Source: Arctopsyche grandis (Eukaryota > Arthropoda > Insecta > Trichoptera > Hydropsychidae). From it: DNA of 64,000 nt. Positions 10,920-24,363 of the stretch are shown piece after piece. Within the stretch, counting starts at the first letter, position 1. Each line of letters opens with the position of its first letter. The notes under the pieces are model-generated. The model made no database searches and was not told the DNA's origin. It saw nothing but the letters and a program-made list of their open reading frames with translations. Where the stretch lies: the NCBI RefSeq assembly GCF_051622035.1, contig NC_135364.1, forward strand, positions 12,889,501 through 12,953,500, in the 5' to 3' direction. A program made the translations under genes and the position numbers.

Positions 10920-13586
10920 ATTAATATTAGAACCACCGACACACCAAATTGTATTAACGTCATTTCAGTTATTGAACAAATTTAGTAATTTTATTTAAAG
11001 AAATGACGGTATTCAAAATCCTAATATTAAAAATTACATTTGACTATTTATTATCTAGTTTAATATAAAGAAAAAATGCAAATTATAATTTTTGGCTCAT
11101 CTTTTTAATACTGATAACTTTTCTCGAAGAAACTATTAACAACCCATTCGCATCATGCATTCTATATGAAACTTTCATCTGCATAATTCCAATGCAAAAT
11201 ATATTGAAGATCTATTTTACGTATATATTAGATTGTAATTAATGTACTTAAATTAATGCGAATGGGTTTTATATGTGTGATATGTTTGACAACATAAACC
11301 GAGTGATGATATGTTACCGTATGTGTCGTGCGTAACATTTATTAGTTACAAAATTGCATAATACGTAGTTTTTATTATTTTTAATACAAAAATAGCCATG
11401 TCGCTAGAATAGTTTGATTCATACGTACGAGAAGTGACCAAAAAGTTACCGACGTAGTTCTTTTGGAATGTACGACGATGAAATATTGTCACGATGAGAG
11501 CCGTAATTCTACAAAGCCTATTTATGGAAGACGCCGTGACATGTTGTAAGGCTGAGCTTTATGATTACCTCTCGTATACGTATTTATAAGTAATATTTAT
11601 TATTAGTTGTGATCTGATTATTAATTTCTTCTCACAATCAGTAGATATAATTTATACATGTGCTAATGTTAAGTGTGGATTTATTCCATTCTCATAAGCA
11701 TTCGGTATGAGTATTATTAATGTTCTGATTTGTCTTTCTATTTAAATGAAATATAAAAATTTCAATATATTTACTTGTTCAGCACAATTTTGACTTGCTA
11801 GGTAACTTTTGCTTTAGAAATTAAGTATTCTGTTATTATATCAGCAAGTTGAATATTTGGTTGTACGTTTCTTGTTTCTGAGAGCACGTTGAGGCTTTTG
11901 GGTGAACGTAATTATTTTTATGTGTCGATATGCTGATTGATGATCGTGATGTGAGATTAATGATTGAAAAATGATTCCAAAATTTTGGTATAATGTGTTG
12001 TTTAGGTGTTTGGCCACATCGCATGGCTACACATGGTGTGATGTGGCACACACCCATTCAACATAGCGGAAAATGTCTATAAAGCACCATAATGTCTGTC
12101 CCTCCCTGTCGAAGCGATTGTATTGAAGATGAAGTGAATGTGATTTGAGTGCAATAATAAATGTGTTGCTATTGTAAATACTCTTATGGAATTACATATA
12201 TTATATTTTAATAAAAAAAAAAATTACACTTTACAATGTGATAATGTAAATGTAATTGGAAACAATGTAAAAATGACGAAAATCGCATTAAAAATGAAAG
12301 ATTATTCCATCAGTATTTATGAGTTGCTATGTGAATAGGTATAAATTTAGATCTTAAGTATTAAATGTATTGTATTCATTAAAGTTTCAGGAAAATTAGT
12401 GATCACACTGATCGTTTTTTCAAACATTCGATTGAAATTTAAGTTAAAAATTGTATTATCTTGCCCCATAAATTCTGTTCATGTTTAATAAACCAGTGAT
12501 AATAAATTTCTATGACATTTTATATGCGTTTAATATTTCCCATTGGTATTTTATGTGTGTAAAACTTTACAAAGTTCCAGCAAATTTATTTTTATTTTGA
12601 AATTCAATTAAATTTTAAATAAATAATAGCATTGTACAATTAGTGCCATCGTTGACATTGAATTTCATGACATGTTAATTTCTCACAGTTGAATGAAAAA
12701 TTATTTAAGATGATAATTTCAATTGTAAACAATCATCAAGCTCGTTATTGGTAAGTTGAGATATGATTTTCAAAATTATTATGTTATGTTCGAAAACGAA
12801 TATGTGAAAACCAAAACAGAATTTGATTTGGTAGGCCCTTTTTTTTAAAAGAGTGTACTTTTTATAGTCAGCTAGCATTAGGTCGAAAACACACTGAGTA
12901 GTATGGGACGTCACGTCCTTCTTTTTTTGCTTCAGTTTCCCGACGTGACCGTAAACAATGGGTGTTCCCTAAACCGAATTTGGGTGTACTTGCACGTGCA
13001 GAATGCATATGTTTGGGAGGTCGCACGTGTATGCATATCCATATGCAACCGACAAGTTTCTCCTACATTTCTTCAAATATTCACTTCTATGATCACTGTC
13101 AAGCAAGGATAGATATAAGGATAAAATATCACCGAAAACACTCCAGGGGGTGATTTTTGGGACTGTGTTCCATGTATATGGATTAGGGGGGCTGCGTTTT
13201 TTTCGCATGTTTAAAAGTATCATCGTGTTTTCACCCAACGGATCCAGAAAATGGACAATAGGAAGGGGCATTAAAATCTAAAATATATGTAACTAGTGTT
13301 TTTACCCGGCTTCGCTCGGTATTTGTAATATAAACAGCTTAATATATATAATGGATAAAAAAAACTAGGGCCGTGATATACGTATGTGTGTATGTATGCA
13401 CATGTTCATAATCTATTTAAGTCTTTATTAGACGAGCTTCAGTTTAATAAAAAAGGTGAAGGTAGGAAAAATAATTGATTTTTGAAAATTTAATTAGAGC
13501 ACCTGCACGTAGTGACCTTTATAGATCTATAAAAGAAGACAAAGTACTACAATGTTGGTCAGTTTATAATCCAAACTTCTCTAGCT
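10920..13586 (+). other. Cda5 3'UTR and Ir21a upstream region
   Basis: 2.7 kb with no coding exon. The first part should be Cda5 3'UTR; several AATAAA/AATAAA-like signals exist (for example 12155, 12487-12510) and I cannot choose one. The last 700 bp before Ir21a are GC-richer at 12900-13260 and hold short palindromes (GGACGTCACGTCC at 12905-12917; TGCACGTGCA around an E-box at 12991-13000) that may belong to its control region or to an old repeat. Confidence 0.5.
13291..13318 (+). repeat. ACTAGT + CCCGGCTTCGCTCGG dispersed-repeat motif
   Basis: An ACTAGT hexamer followed by a near-palindromic CCCGGCTTCGCTCGG. A second diverged copy, again preceded by ACTAGT, lies at 32690-32728. The CCCGGCTTCGCTCGG motif is familiar to me from dispersed insect repeats, but I cannot name the family. 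Confidence 0.4.
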
Positions 13587-16500
13587 ATGTTGTCGACTGT
13601 TGCAATTATTTTCTGTTTCATTCGCATAACGTCTCAAGAGACTATATACTACGGAGCGAATGTAGCGGACAATAATAATGCAAAAAATATCAATAAAAGG
13701 GATGTTGATCCTACTTTCAGGGGTCATCCCAAAACTAGAGAAGAAAAATGGGCGATGGCTTTCCACGGAAGTATGGAGACTTTCAACCAAGTGCCATCAC
13801 TAGTCAATCTTTTGAACATGTTAGCTGCGAAACATTTGAACGATTGTGCAACAGTTATACTATATGACAAAGTGACAGAAAATAGTGACGGCTTCGTTAT
13901 TCAACAGCTGATGAAAAGTTTCCCTCTGGCGTATGTTCACGGTAGAATCACACTAAATAGCACTATTGCGAAGAGCAAGATACTGAAGACCATTACTGAT
14001 CAATGCGTCAACTATATACTGCTCATGGCAGATGTTATGGCATCAGGAGACTTGCTTGGATTACAGGCTACCAGTAAAGTCATAGTGGTTGGAAAATCGT
14101 CTCAGTGGAGGGTTCACGAATTTTTATACAGTAAAGCGTCTAGGAATTTTGTTAACCTCTTAGTGATAGCACAGTCATTCAGAGACGATGATACATTGGT
14201 AAGGAACTCACGTGTGAATTATAAAATGTGAAAAATTCATATCAAGAAAACTTTTTTGTTATTTTATTTGAAATTAATTGTAGGAGACTCCTTATATTTT
14301 GTACACTCACACTCTGTTCATCGATGGCTTGGGTTCTAGCAAGCCTCAAGTTTTAACATCATGGTCCAAAGGCAAGTTGGCACGTCCTCATGTAAATCTA
14401 TTTCCGCCAAAAATAACTAATGGATATGCTGGTCATAGATTCACAGTAGTAGCAGCTAACCAACCACCATTTGTATTCAAAAAGTATTTCGAGTTTTATA
14501 TATATACATACATACTTGTTTGTAAAATACTAATTTAATATTTTGAAAATTTTATTTTTTAGAGTTTTCCGGGACTATCTTGGCAATCCAAAAGTAACTT
14601 GGGAAGGTATTGAATATCGATTAATAAATTTGCTTGGACATAAAAATAATTTTTCAGTTGAAATAAAAGAACCAGAAGATCTTTCAGTTGGGTATGCATT
14701 TTTAAAATATTTTTATATCATGAAGATGAACACATTATATTGTATGAAATATTTATTTGTATAATAGATCAGGTGATGCGGTTTGGACAGAGGTTAGTTC
14801 CGGTCATGCAGATATTGGAATGGGAGGTTTATATATCACTCCTGAACGAATACGTACTGTAGACATGTCAGCGAGCCATTCTCACGATTGTGCTGTTTTT
14901 ATATCCCTCACATCTACGGCTTTACCAAGGTGAAAAGAATACACGCAATTCTTTGAAGTCACTAAGCAGTGTATAAAAAAATTAAATATTTAAAGGTATC
15001 GAGCAATTATGGGTCCCTTCCATTGGACAGTATGGGTAACACTGACATTCACATATCTCATTGGAATATTTCCATTGGCTTTCTCCGACAAACATACGTT
15101 GAAACATTTAGTGCATAATTCAGGAGAAGTTGAGAATATGTTCTGGTATGTTTTTGGCACATTCACTAATTGTTTTACGTTCGTTGGAAAAAATTCGTGG
15201 AGCAAAACTACTAAAGTTACTACGAGATTGCTTATAGGTAATGTTTTGGAATTTTATTACGTATTTAAAAAAAAACATTGAAAATATATTCATTGTACAT
15301 TTTATTTATTCAGGGTGGTATTGGATATTTACTATAATAATAACTGCTTGCTACACCGGGTCAATTATTGCATTCGTCACTTTGCCTGTTTATCCGGAGA
15401 CTGTAGATACCGTTAAACAGTTGCTTGATGGTCATTACAGAGTTGGTACATTAGGTATGGTATTTTATCTTTGTTTAAGAACATTATCCAGAATTTCAAC
15501 TAAGTGAGTTGTATTTTTACAAGATTTTCAATTTCCTTCACTTGTTATTATATAATAGATAGAGGTGGATGGGAAGTATGGTTTACAAATTCTTCTGACA
15601 AACAAACTAATAAATTGTTAAAACATTTGGAATTCGTACCAAACGTGGAGACAGGACTGGCTAATACAACCAAAGCATTCTTCTGGCCATATGTCTTTTT
15701 AGGTTCACGATATCAACTTGAATATGTGGTTCAGTCTAATTTTACTATGGAGTAAGTTAAAATTTATGAAATTTACTATCATACATATGAACGTGTGATA
15801 GATAGTATACATAGTTTGGATAATTTGTTTAGATCATCCAAAAGAGCAGTACTTCATATAAGTGATAATTGTTTTGCACCATTTGGCGTTTCATTGGCGT
15901 TTCCTAAAGAGTCTGTTTATACTGAAAAATTAAACTCAGGAATCCTTACACTGATGCAAACTGGCATAGTGTCGAAATTAGAAAATGATGTGAAGTGGAA
16001 AATGCAAAGAAGTTCTACTGGAAAGCTTTTGCAGGTTAATATTTTTATACATTGACTTTTGACAAAAGAAAATTTGTACAAATAAATATACTTTTCAGGC
16101 TAGTAGTGGTAATTCAATACGAGCAGCCACAGTTGATGAACGAGGATTATCTCTTGGTGATACTCAAGGTATGTTCTTGCTCTTAGCAGCTGGTTTTGTG
16201 GCAGCGGGTGCAGCTTTGCTTTCTGAATGGCTCGGTGGGTGTGGGCGTATGTGCCGTCTTCGCAGAAAGCCACCATCGGCAAGATCAAATTCATCTACAG
16301 CAACCACCATCAATTCCTCAAATTATAATTTAGCTCCCAATCCCAGCCCCATTGATAATGATGAAGAATTAAACACAATTTACTCAGCATCCAAAAGATC
16401 GGTAGTAAGCAGTGATAATAAATTACCATTGATAAATAATGGCCAGTCCAAAGATTTGTTTATCGTAAATGTTGAAGAATCAAAAGATAACATGAATGTA

Positions 16501-16797
16501 AACGATAATGTCAGTATTGATTCTGATAAAAACGTCATTGCAACTTTGGAAGTTGCAGTTGACATAAACCAAAGTATTGAAATGGCGAAAAAGACACATT
16601 CACGACGTTCCAGTCACATTGACTGGGATGGTGAGATTAGCAGGGTTTTTCAGTGCGTACGAGATTCAAATTCTGATGACGAATTCGTCAACAAAAATAA
16701 TCCAATTTATATTGAAGAAGACGACAATCACACACACGCTTCTTCCGTTGAAGAATCATTAGCAGATTTATTTGGTGAAAGAATAAATATAATGTAG
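13587..16797 (+). CDS. Ir21a: Ionotropic receptor, Ir21a-type (nine exons, complete)
   Basis: Exons 13587-14198, 14284-14483, 14563-14691, 14768-14929, 14996-15237, 15314-15454, 15559-15751, 15833-16034 and 16099-16797 join in phase to 860 codons including TAG. Residues 1-17 form a signal peptide. An amino-terminal domain follows to about 250. The S1 half of the ligand-binding domain has LYITPERIRTVDMS with the binding-type Arg341. M1 is 378-398, the pore loop 416-432 (FWYVFGTFTNCFTFVG), M2 450-472, S2 about 500-640, the last membrane helix 652-671, and a hydrophilic tail of about 188 residues ends the protein. It is a variant glutamate-receptor-like channel subunit of sensory neurons; Ir21a acts with Ir25a and Ir93a in cool sensing. 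The symbol rests on length near the fly protein, the DTQGMF-L-GAALLSEW end, and adjacency to Cda5. Ir93a or Ir25a are less likely alternatives. Confidence 0.85.
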
Positions 16798-16956
16798 GTC
16801 TAAAAAATATGAATGTGTAGATTATGTATGTATATGCAGATAGCTAAATATTATATGTGAAAATTGCTTGGCATGGGAAGTTAAGTGATTTGAATATTGT
16901 GAAATATATTTTTGATTTTTGTTATTCAGTGTTAGCTTAGATTGGCAAAGTTATAT

Positions 16957-16966
16957 AATAAATAAA
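16957..16966 (+). terminator. Ir21a polyadenylation signal (overlapping AATAAATAAA)
   Basis: Two overlapping AATAAA hexamers 160 bp after the Ir21a stop. This is the first canonical signal downstream, so the 3'UTR is probably short. Confidence 0.6.
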
Positions 16967-16987
16967 AAAAGTAACTACATCCAACGC

Positions 16988-16993
16988 TTTATT
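16988..16993 (-). terminator. Candidate distal Mef2 polyadenylation signal
   Basis: TTTATT on the + strand reads AATAAA on the Mef2 strand. It is the last such signal before the Ir21a 3' end. Many TTTATT copies lie between here and 22642, so earlier sites may also be used. Confidence 0.35.
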
Positions 16994-19900
16994 ATAATTT
17001 TTCATTCAAACAATCATCAAAATAATTTATAACGATTCTATCGTATTCAGCGCAAAATTTAAACTAAAAACTAGAACAAATTATTATAAATTGCATAATT
17101 ACAAAAAGAAAATAAAAACGTTACACGAGAAGCGCCACGTCAACATTCAGAATGTGACGCTTTCAACACTAGAAGAGATAGTAAAATGTCCTATCGGCAT
17201 TCAAATACAACAGTGTCCGTTCTTTTTTACAAAAATTCAATAATCATCAAATCTTAACTTATTTAACAGAAATTATGAGTGAACACAAGACTTTTACTTA
17301 AAAAAAAAAAACTATAGGTTTCTAAGTCGAAACTACAAGCATATCACTAAGTTATGAATATATAATATTTATAAATTTATAACATAAATCATTTACAAAT
17401 AAGCATCTTCTTTAATATTGCACTTGCTCGTGTTAAGATTTGGTTGGCGACAGAATCGATGAGTATTAAAAAAGTAATATAAAACATTATTTAAATTACA
17501 AATGGCACCTCTAGAGAGGGCGAAAAGTAGATTCAAGAAAATAAATAAAAAATGAATGTTCTGTATAAAAATAATACTAAAAAATGTATTACATTTCAAA
17601 TCCATCATATTTATGATCCTTTTCTATCCAAGGTTTTAATTTTTTTTTTGTTAATTTTTTTTATTTCATTTTAAAGGTACAGTTTTTACCACAAATATGT
17701 GCATCAATATTTACAATTTTTCTTGGTATTTTACAAATCTTTATAATATAACACCACACAACAAATTTATAAATACTCTCATTCGGATTGTTCCATCAAC
17801 TGTGTCCAATAAGCCATTCGACTTCAATATAAATAAAATATGAAATATAATCAGACAGCAATTGTACATTTCAATAGTTATTGAAATATACATACATAAA
17901 AATAGTTTTTGACATATTCCTAGAGTGCAAAAATTATTTATTTTGTGATTGCCTTTTATATTTGCATTTTTACAAGTATTACTATATTCATCTATCAATT
18001 TACCGTATCAAAATTTCACATAATAAACAATTTTTTATGTCCAAGGGAAAACAATCATAATTTTTTTTAATAAAAATCAATAAAAGTCATGACATGACAA
18101 AATCTACAACAATATTTCAAAAAATTTAATTGAATCGAATGAACAGTTGTAAAGGGGGAACATGGAATTGACTATGATTATGAATATAATCCAATTTTAT
18201 AAGATATCCTCACACATAAAACATTCATTTTACAGACACAATTTATAAATTAATTTTAACATACTATGACAATTAATATTTGGATATAAAATATTATACT
18301 TTTGTGTCCATAAAAATAGTGTCAAGTTTTTTCATTATTAGAATATTGAGTTTTTTAAAATAGAAATGTATTATAAAATTCATTACGAATCTGTGACATT
18401 GTTCAAGATAAATGTCTCATATTTTGTAATTTTTTTTTAATTCATTTCCATTTAAAAAGATTATAATAATATAACAAAAGTACACACTACAATTTATAGG
18501 GCAGATTAAGATCACATGGTACACAAATGGTACATAAACGTGGTACAATACACATTACGTTAGGCACTGTGAGTAAGGCATCTACAGTGGTGAAGATATG
18601 ACAGGACAGAATGATGTCAGAATACATTATATAAAGTAAATGGGGTAAAGCGTCATACAAAAATAATGGTAATTGTCAACTATATATGCATCGCTCTCGA
18701 TCTAAAAAATCAACAATTAGCATTTGAGGTACTGTTTGCATTTATATTATATTTAGTGTAAATGTATATGTCAAAAATTTGAACTCCTTATAAAGTAATA
18801 CATTTTATGTTACAAAATACTTTTGATAAAAGCGATGCATATAAGTTCACAAAACGTGATAGTTGTGCAAGTAATAAGACATATTCAATTTCTGAATGAT
18901 GAAACGAAAGTAATAAATCATCTGTAACTAAAATTACTTTATTTAATTTTAATTATTAAAAATGTCTATTCTTCAAATGTATATATGTATATATATATAT
19001 ATAATAATAAAGTCATTGAACATTGTAGTTTATGTTCACTCTTAAAATGCATAGCCTTTCTAAAGGGGAGCTTGTGGGGGCTGCAATATCACCATTGTAA
19101 TTTTCAGCTGTCAAAAGTCCATAATTGAAACCCTGACGAGTTTAAGCCTCGCATAAAATGTATATTATTTTTATATCACCAATGGTCAAAAGGCAGCAGA
19201 ATAGACAATTTAATATTAGAACGAGACCCTGATTCCTCAAAAATACCTTATTGTTAATTTGTTGCGTCCGTAAATATAAAGTTCAATATTTGAAGAAAAC
19301 TGACAGTCGGAAAAAATAATTGTATTCAATTACAGAACAATGATAATGCGTTCCATAATTTATTTGATTGAAAAATGAAAAAAAAAATCAATTTAAGTCA
19401 AACAATGTTGAAATCGTAAAAATGCCGAACAAATATGTGATGATGTGGTGAGGCGGAATGTAAGACAAAAATAGGTTTCATAATATTTCAAATTAAAAGC
19501 AAAGACTCAAGAGTCAATAAGGAAATTGTTTTTGTTTGTAATGCCTAGTATATTATAGAAATTACAAATTAGATTTTTTTTCGAGCCGTTGCCTTTAAAT
19601 TTGAATACTATTCTATGTAAGGATTTAATACACATACACATGCTTGGTGGTGGAAACATTTAACATCAAAAGCTCCAAAGTCACATTTAAGTTATTATAA
19701 TACAGTAATTCGAGAAAAAAATGATAGGGAAACTATGCTTTTAACGATGAATCTTTTTATCTTAGAATTCGCCGACTATTTACAATTAAAATGAAATATT
19801 TACATGATGAAACAATTTAAATATTTATATGTAAATAAATTTAGAAAAAAATTCAATAATCAATGCAGATGAAAAGCATAGTTTTTCCTTGGAATCGGTA

Positions 19901-22641
19901 ATATGAAAAGGAAATAAAATGTTCGGGTAAACTTACAAGGAGTTTGAGGGAGATGAGGGTTTTACTGCATTACAAATTGTAACAAATTCCTACATATGCT
20001 TGTGCGCATATATATATATATATTACAAGTGTGTACATGTGTTAAAATTGTTCATCTATAATGACATTGCCTATTATTAATTTGCAGAAAAAAATAAATG
20101 TATACAAGTATTATATATACATGTAAAAAAAAATAATGATACAGTTTACAATGATACCGTAAACAAAGTAATAAATGGCATATTTTGTTATATTAATAAA
20201 CGGTGACTTTCAGATTTCTAAATAAATCCCTAACTTTGGTGAATATTACTTCAGAAAATATACATATTATTTTAATGTATTTTATATATGCACATATACC
20301 TTACATTTAACAACTACATTTGTTTCTCGACTATTTTAAATATTAACAAATTTGTATTACATTTTTTGATTTCATGTGTATAATAAAAATTAAACCATTC
20401 ATTAAACCGAAAATATTAATAGTAATATTTTCAACAAAAAATAAAAAAAAACAACAAAAAAATGACAATAAAGAAATGACGACATGGCACAATTTGTAAT
20501 GATACTATAGGTAAATTCGGTAGCAAAAGGTTTAATTTAATTGTACTTTATAATACACAAACCTTAAAAATATATGTGCCCCTATGAAACATGCTTTGTT
20601 TCATTTCTGTAAATATTCAGTACAACCAGGTATTATTTTAACACTTTGAGCTCGCTGATATTTATGAGTCACAAATTCTCAATTTTTTAATAAAAAATGA
20701 AAACAACGCAACTATTTTACATATCGCTTCTATATAAATAATTGTATGTTTGTGTATGACGTAAATATTGACAGTTACAACAATTGCATTTGATGCAAAT
20801 ATAAATATTTAAATTTTCTTTCTTTCATAATTAATGTAGAATATATGTATATACTTTTTCTCATATATTCAATAGTTTTAGAGCACCATATATCAAATAA
20901 TGCACCATTTAGTAGAGTTAATTACCGTTTATTACATTACAACAACCCACGGAATCCAATTCTTTCAATTAGTATGTATGTATGTATGTATGTATGTAAT
21001 TTTAACTAAAAAAACATGCTTAACGTACAAATTGACATAATTATTTAATACTAAATAATATCGAACCCAAAGTGTTAAATATTTTATAATAGCAATTAAT
21101 TTGGCTATCTCTTAAAGTAAACGTAGGGCGGATACTTTTTGCACGGATAGCTTTTTATGAATTTTCATTTTATGTTATAGTTACTATCGTATATGTAAAA
21201 TCGTAAAATATATATGTGAATCTTAATTTCTTCATTCCACCACAATTTAACAACAGATAGGATGATTTCACATATTAAAATTTATATGTTTAACGATTAA
21301 TAAATACATCTATTAAATTTAATAGAAATTCTGTCAATCCCTATACTTTTTTACAGAATGAAATATTAATTAAAAATATTAACATGATCCTTTTCACTTT
21401 ATAAATGTCGATATTTGATTTGAAATAACATAATGAAATAAAAATTGTTTATTTGTTTTTTTAATTTAAATACATATGTATAATAAAAAAAAATTAGACA
21501 TTGATATATCAGTTTTCAAGCGATGTATAAATGAAAAAATAAAAAGGTTATAATTTACAAAGGAAGATGTCAACATTTCATCAATTTTTGTATCCTAAGT
21601 GCCTTGGTGCGGTAATATAATTTGTCATAAGAACGTTAAAGCTTGTGTTATCCATCCCCTTACCGTAAATCTCACTAGAGTAAGATGCAATTTCACTTTT
21701 TAGAGATGGCAGTAATCATACTATAGTCCCATTGGGTTTTTTTTTTTAATAACTTCCTATAATAAGTTTAAAATGGCACATTAAGTGGTAAACCACAGTA
21801 TAGTATTCACATAATTGTTCATTTCACATAAAAATGTTCCACATTCTCATATATCAGCTGAAGTTCCACCTCTCACTTTAAGAACAACAATAATTCACAC
21901 ATTGAATCATGTATGTCGAATTGCACAAGCTGTTTTCATACCAGTTCGATGTAACTATCCAAGTATACCCGAAAAAGTGAACCTACCGCCTACACTACCC
22001 AGTGCAGTACGACGTGTCTGTGATCAATTATTTATACGTAATGGATATTACTAAAACACAACAACGCAATTGCAACCATTATCTAACTCTAAATAGTTCA
22101 TTTCTATAAATGCAAATATTTCAGCCCCATACAATGCATTTCATCCTGCTTACAATGCCAATTCAACATCAACACATGTATGACAATATATAAATATAAT
22201 ATATTTCGTGGAATTATTTTAATATTACACTTTTTTTTATTGAATTAATACAAATACACGCAATTATTTACAAACAGGATTTCACTGGTGTTAGTAAACG
22301 CCCGATTTATAAATATCTACTATAATCCAATGCAGCGTTTCAGATCAATTTTTAAGTGTTTGTAAAATTTCGATTGATGGATTTCAACAAATCTCAGCAA
22401 ACTGGCATTGTCTCTCAGCGAGAATATAAACGGAATCGTTATAACACTTGGATCATACTGGCACTGAAATCTCTTTGATACACATAATTCAAGTCTCGTG
22501 AAAATGAAAGGTAAGGAGACGACGATGCTTTTAAAACAACCTTCCAATTTGGTTGCGAGAAGCGTGATATGTGTGACGGTCCTCCTGTGCTCGACTATCG
22601 AGCATGTTATTCCCTCAGCAGTAGTAGAGGGGTGCTGTTGG
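16994..22641 (-). other. Probable Mef2 3'UTR (up to ~5.6 kb)
   Basis: The 5.6 kb between the Mef2 stop and the Ir21a end is AT-rich with no coding frame I can support. It contains TATA/ATGT microsatellites (18980-19005, 20009-20025, 20972-20997). The + strand open frame 21815-22054 has no recognisable content. The simplest reading is a long Mef2 3'UTR, as transcription factors often have; an unseen noncoding RNA is possible. Confidence 0.5.
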
Positions 22642-24363
22642 CTATGCGGCCCAACCTTCGGAAATACGAGGTCGTTTAGCGTGAGTGGGTTGTTCGTATT
22701 CGCCGTTACTTCCACCGTTGCCCCTCATTTCACCGCCGACTCCCATCGGCGATGCTAAACTTGACGACGACACCGATCCTGAAATTAAATAAATATTAGA
22801 AAAATGTAACCTCAAATATTTTATTGTATAAATGGACGAAAGTAATAGTTACCGTCATTATTTTGTTGTGATAAATGTGCATGGTGGGGTGTTAAATGGT
22901 GCGAATGAGACGAGTGATGTGGGTGTGAGTGGGGATGGGAATGCGGATGCCGAGGTGGATCGATTCGAGGCGGTGATACAGGCTCTGCCTTTATGCGGAC
23001 AGGTGGTGCCGGTGATGGACTTCCTTCTGAATGACCAGTTCCGACACTTGGCGGAGGTGTTCCCCCGGATACCGAAAGTTGAGGTAAACTGAAAATAAAA
23101 TTAATAATTAGTATATATGTAGTTTTATTATACATATATATGTATGACTTCAAAAGAAACTTTTATAATTAAATGGTAGAATTTAATGCTTAAAAAGTCA
23201 CCTTAGCTCAACCTGTATACAAATAATATTGTATATGAAAGTGATAAAAGCATGTATGTAAATCAGTATTACCTGCTATGCTGTAATGTTGCTTGTAATT
23301 GATGTGATCCCCATGATAATCCTAAGCCCATATCAGATGCCATACTAAAATCTTGAGGTCCAAAACCAGCAAGACTACCATAGCCTAATGAAGGTGTCTG
23401 AAAGATAAAATAAAAATTAATTAGCTCTAAAATATTAATCTTATATATATAACGTATTGAATAATCAAAAAAATATTATGCATTAAAACCTCAGAGTAAG
23501 ATAGATCATCCGGAGGAGGTGGCATTGTCTGTGGTATAAGGACGCGTAAATTGTTATGAGAGCGAGCTGCGGGTGGTGAATGGTGAGGCTTGTGATGGCG
23601 TCCACTCATCGAAGGATGTGGTGACGGTGCTGGTCCCGGAGACGGTGAAGGTGTAGCACCTCCGCCAAGTGGCGACGTAGATCCCGGATATCCATTCGAC
23701 ATTTCCAACATTCCTCCACTAGGATAAACTGAAAACAGTAAAAGAAATTCTCTATGACATTGACCTTCTAATCGCGATTGATAACATTAAATGTAATTAA
23801 TTCGATTTTATTTGTTCTTTCAATGAATCTTTTCGTTATAAACGAGATGAGTTCAATAGCTCAATCGAGAAGATTACAATACACTCATTTTTATAATTAT
23901 TAAAGACGAGAATTTATCTCATTGCAAGTGGATTCGATTCAACGTGAGGTCAGAATTGTTGTGAACAACCGACGTATGATAAGAGTATACGAGTACAATA
24001 AAAGCGACGAGAATATGTACACATAAATATTTACATATGTATTTTAAATGTTACCAAGCGTTATTTACCTGAATCAGTTTCTGAAGAAGAAGGTCGAGGA
24101 CTAATAGAAGAGTGCATTTGAGGACTGGCTTGCAATAAAGCAGGGTCGTTGTAGCCTCCGACTGGAACACTAACTGGCATCGAGTAACCACCGGCGACAG
24201 CTCCTCGTCCACCGTTTACTTGGTTTCTTTGCATCATCATTTGAAATTCTTCATCAATTTTGGTATATTTGGCTTCCGTTCTAGGTGTCAAACTGTATTC
24301 GGCTTCCTGCTCCGGACTGTCGGGAGACATCACTCCGTTCTTATGCTCCTTCTTTGTGAGTGC
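22642..24363 (-). CDS. Mef2: Mef2 exons 4-8 (transactivation region and C terminus)
   Basis: Exon 4 (24363-24069) carries [20 protein letters not shown] and [12 protein letters not shown]. Exon 5 (23728-23490) is Ser/Pro/Gly-rich. Exon 6 (23397-23273) has [19 protein letters not shown] and [14 protein letters not shown]. Exon 7 (23088-22853) has the KxExxSP motif (Lys339, Ser344) and a His-rich block. Exon 8 (22778-22642) gives the KRPRISEGW end. Phases between exons are 1, 0, 2, 1. Introns are short (92-340 bp), the usual arrangement for the 3' half of this gene. Confidence 0.93.

Noticed and set aside
21815-22054. 79-codon + strand frame within the Mef2 3'UTR region
   Set aside because: No domain, start context or splice partner; treated as chance.
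22320-22715. 131-codon minus-strand frame overlapping the last Mef2 exon
   Set aside because: It is out of frame with Mef2. The Mef2 frame ends at [11 protein letters not shown], the conserved family terminus.
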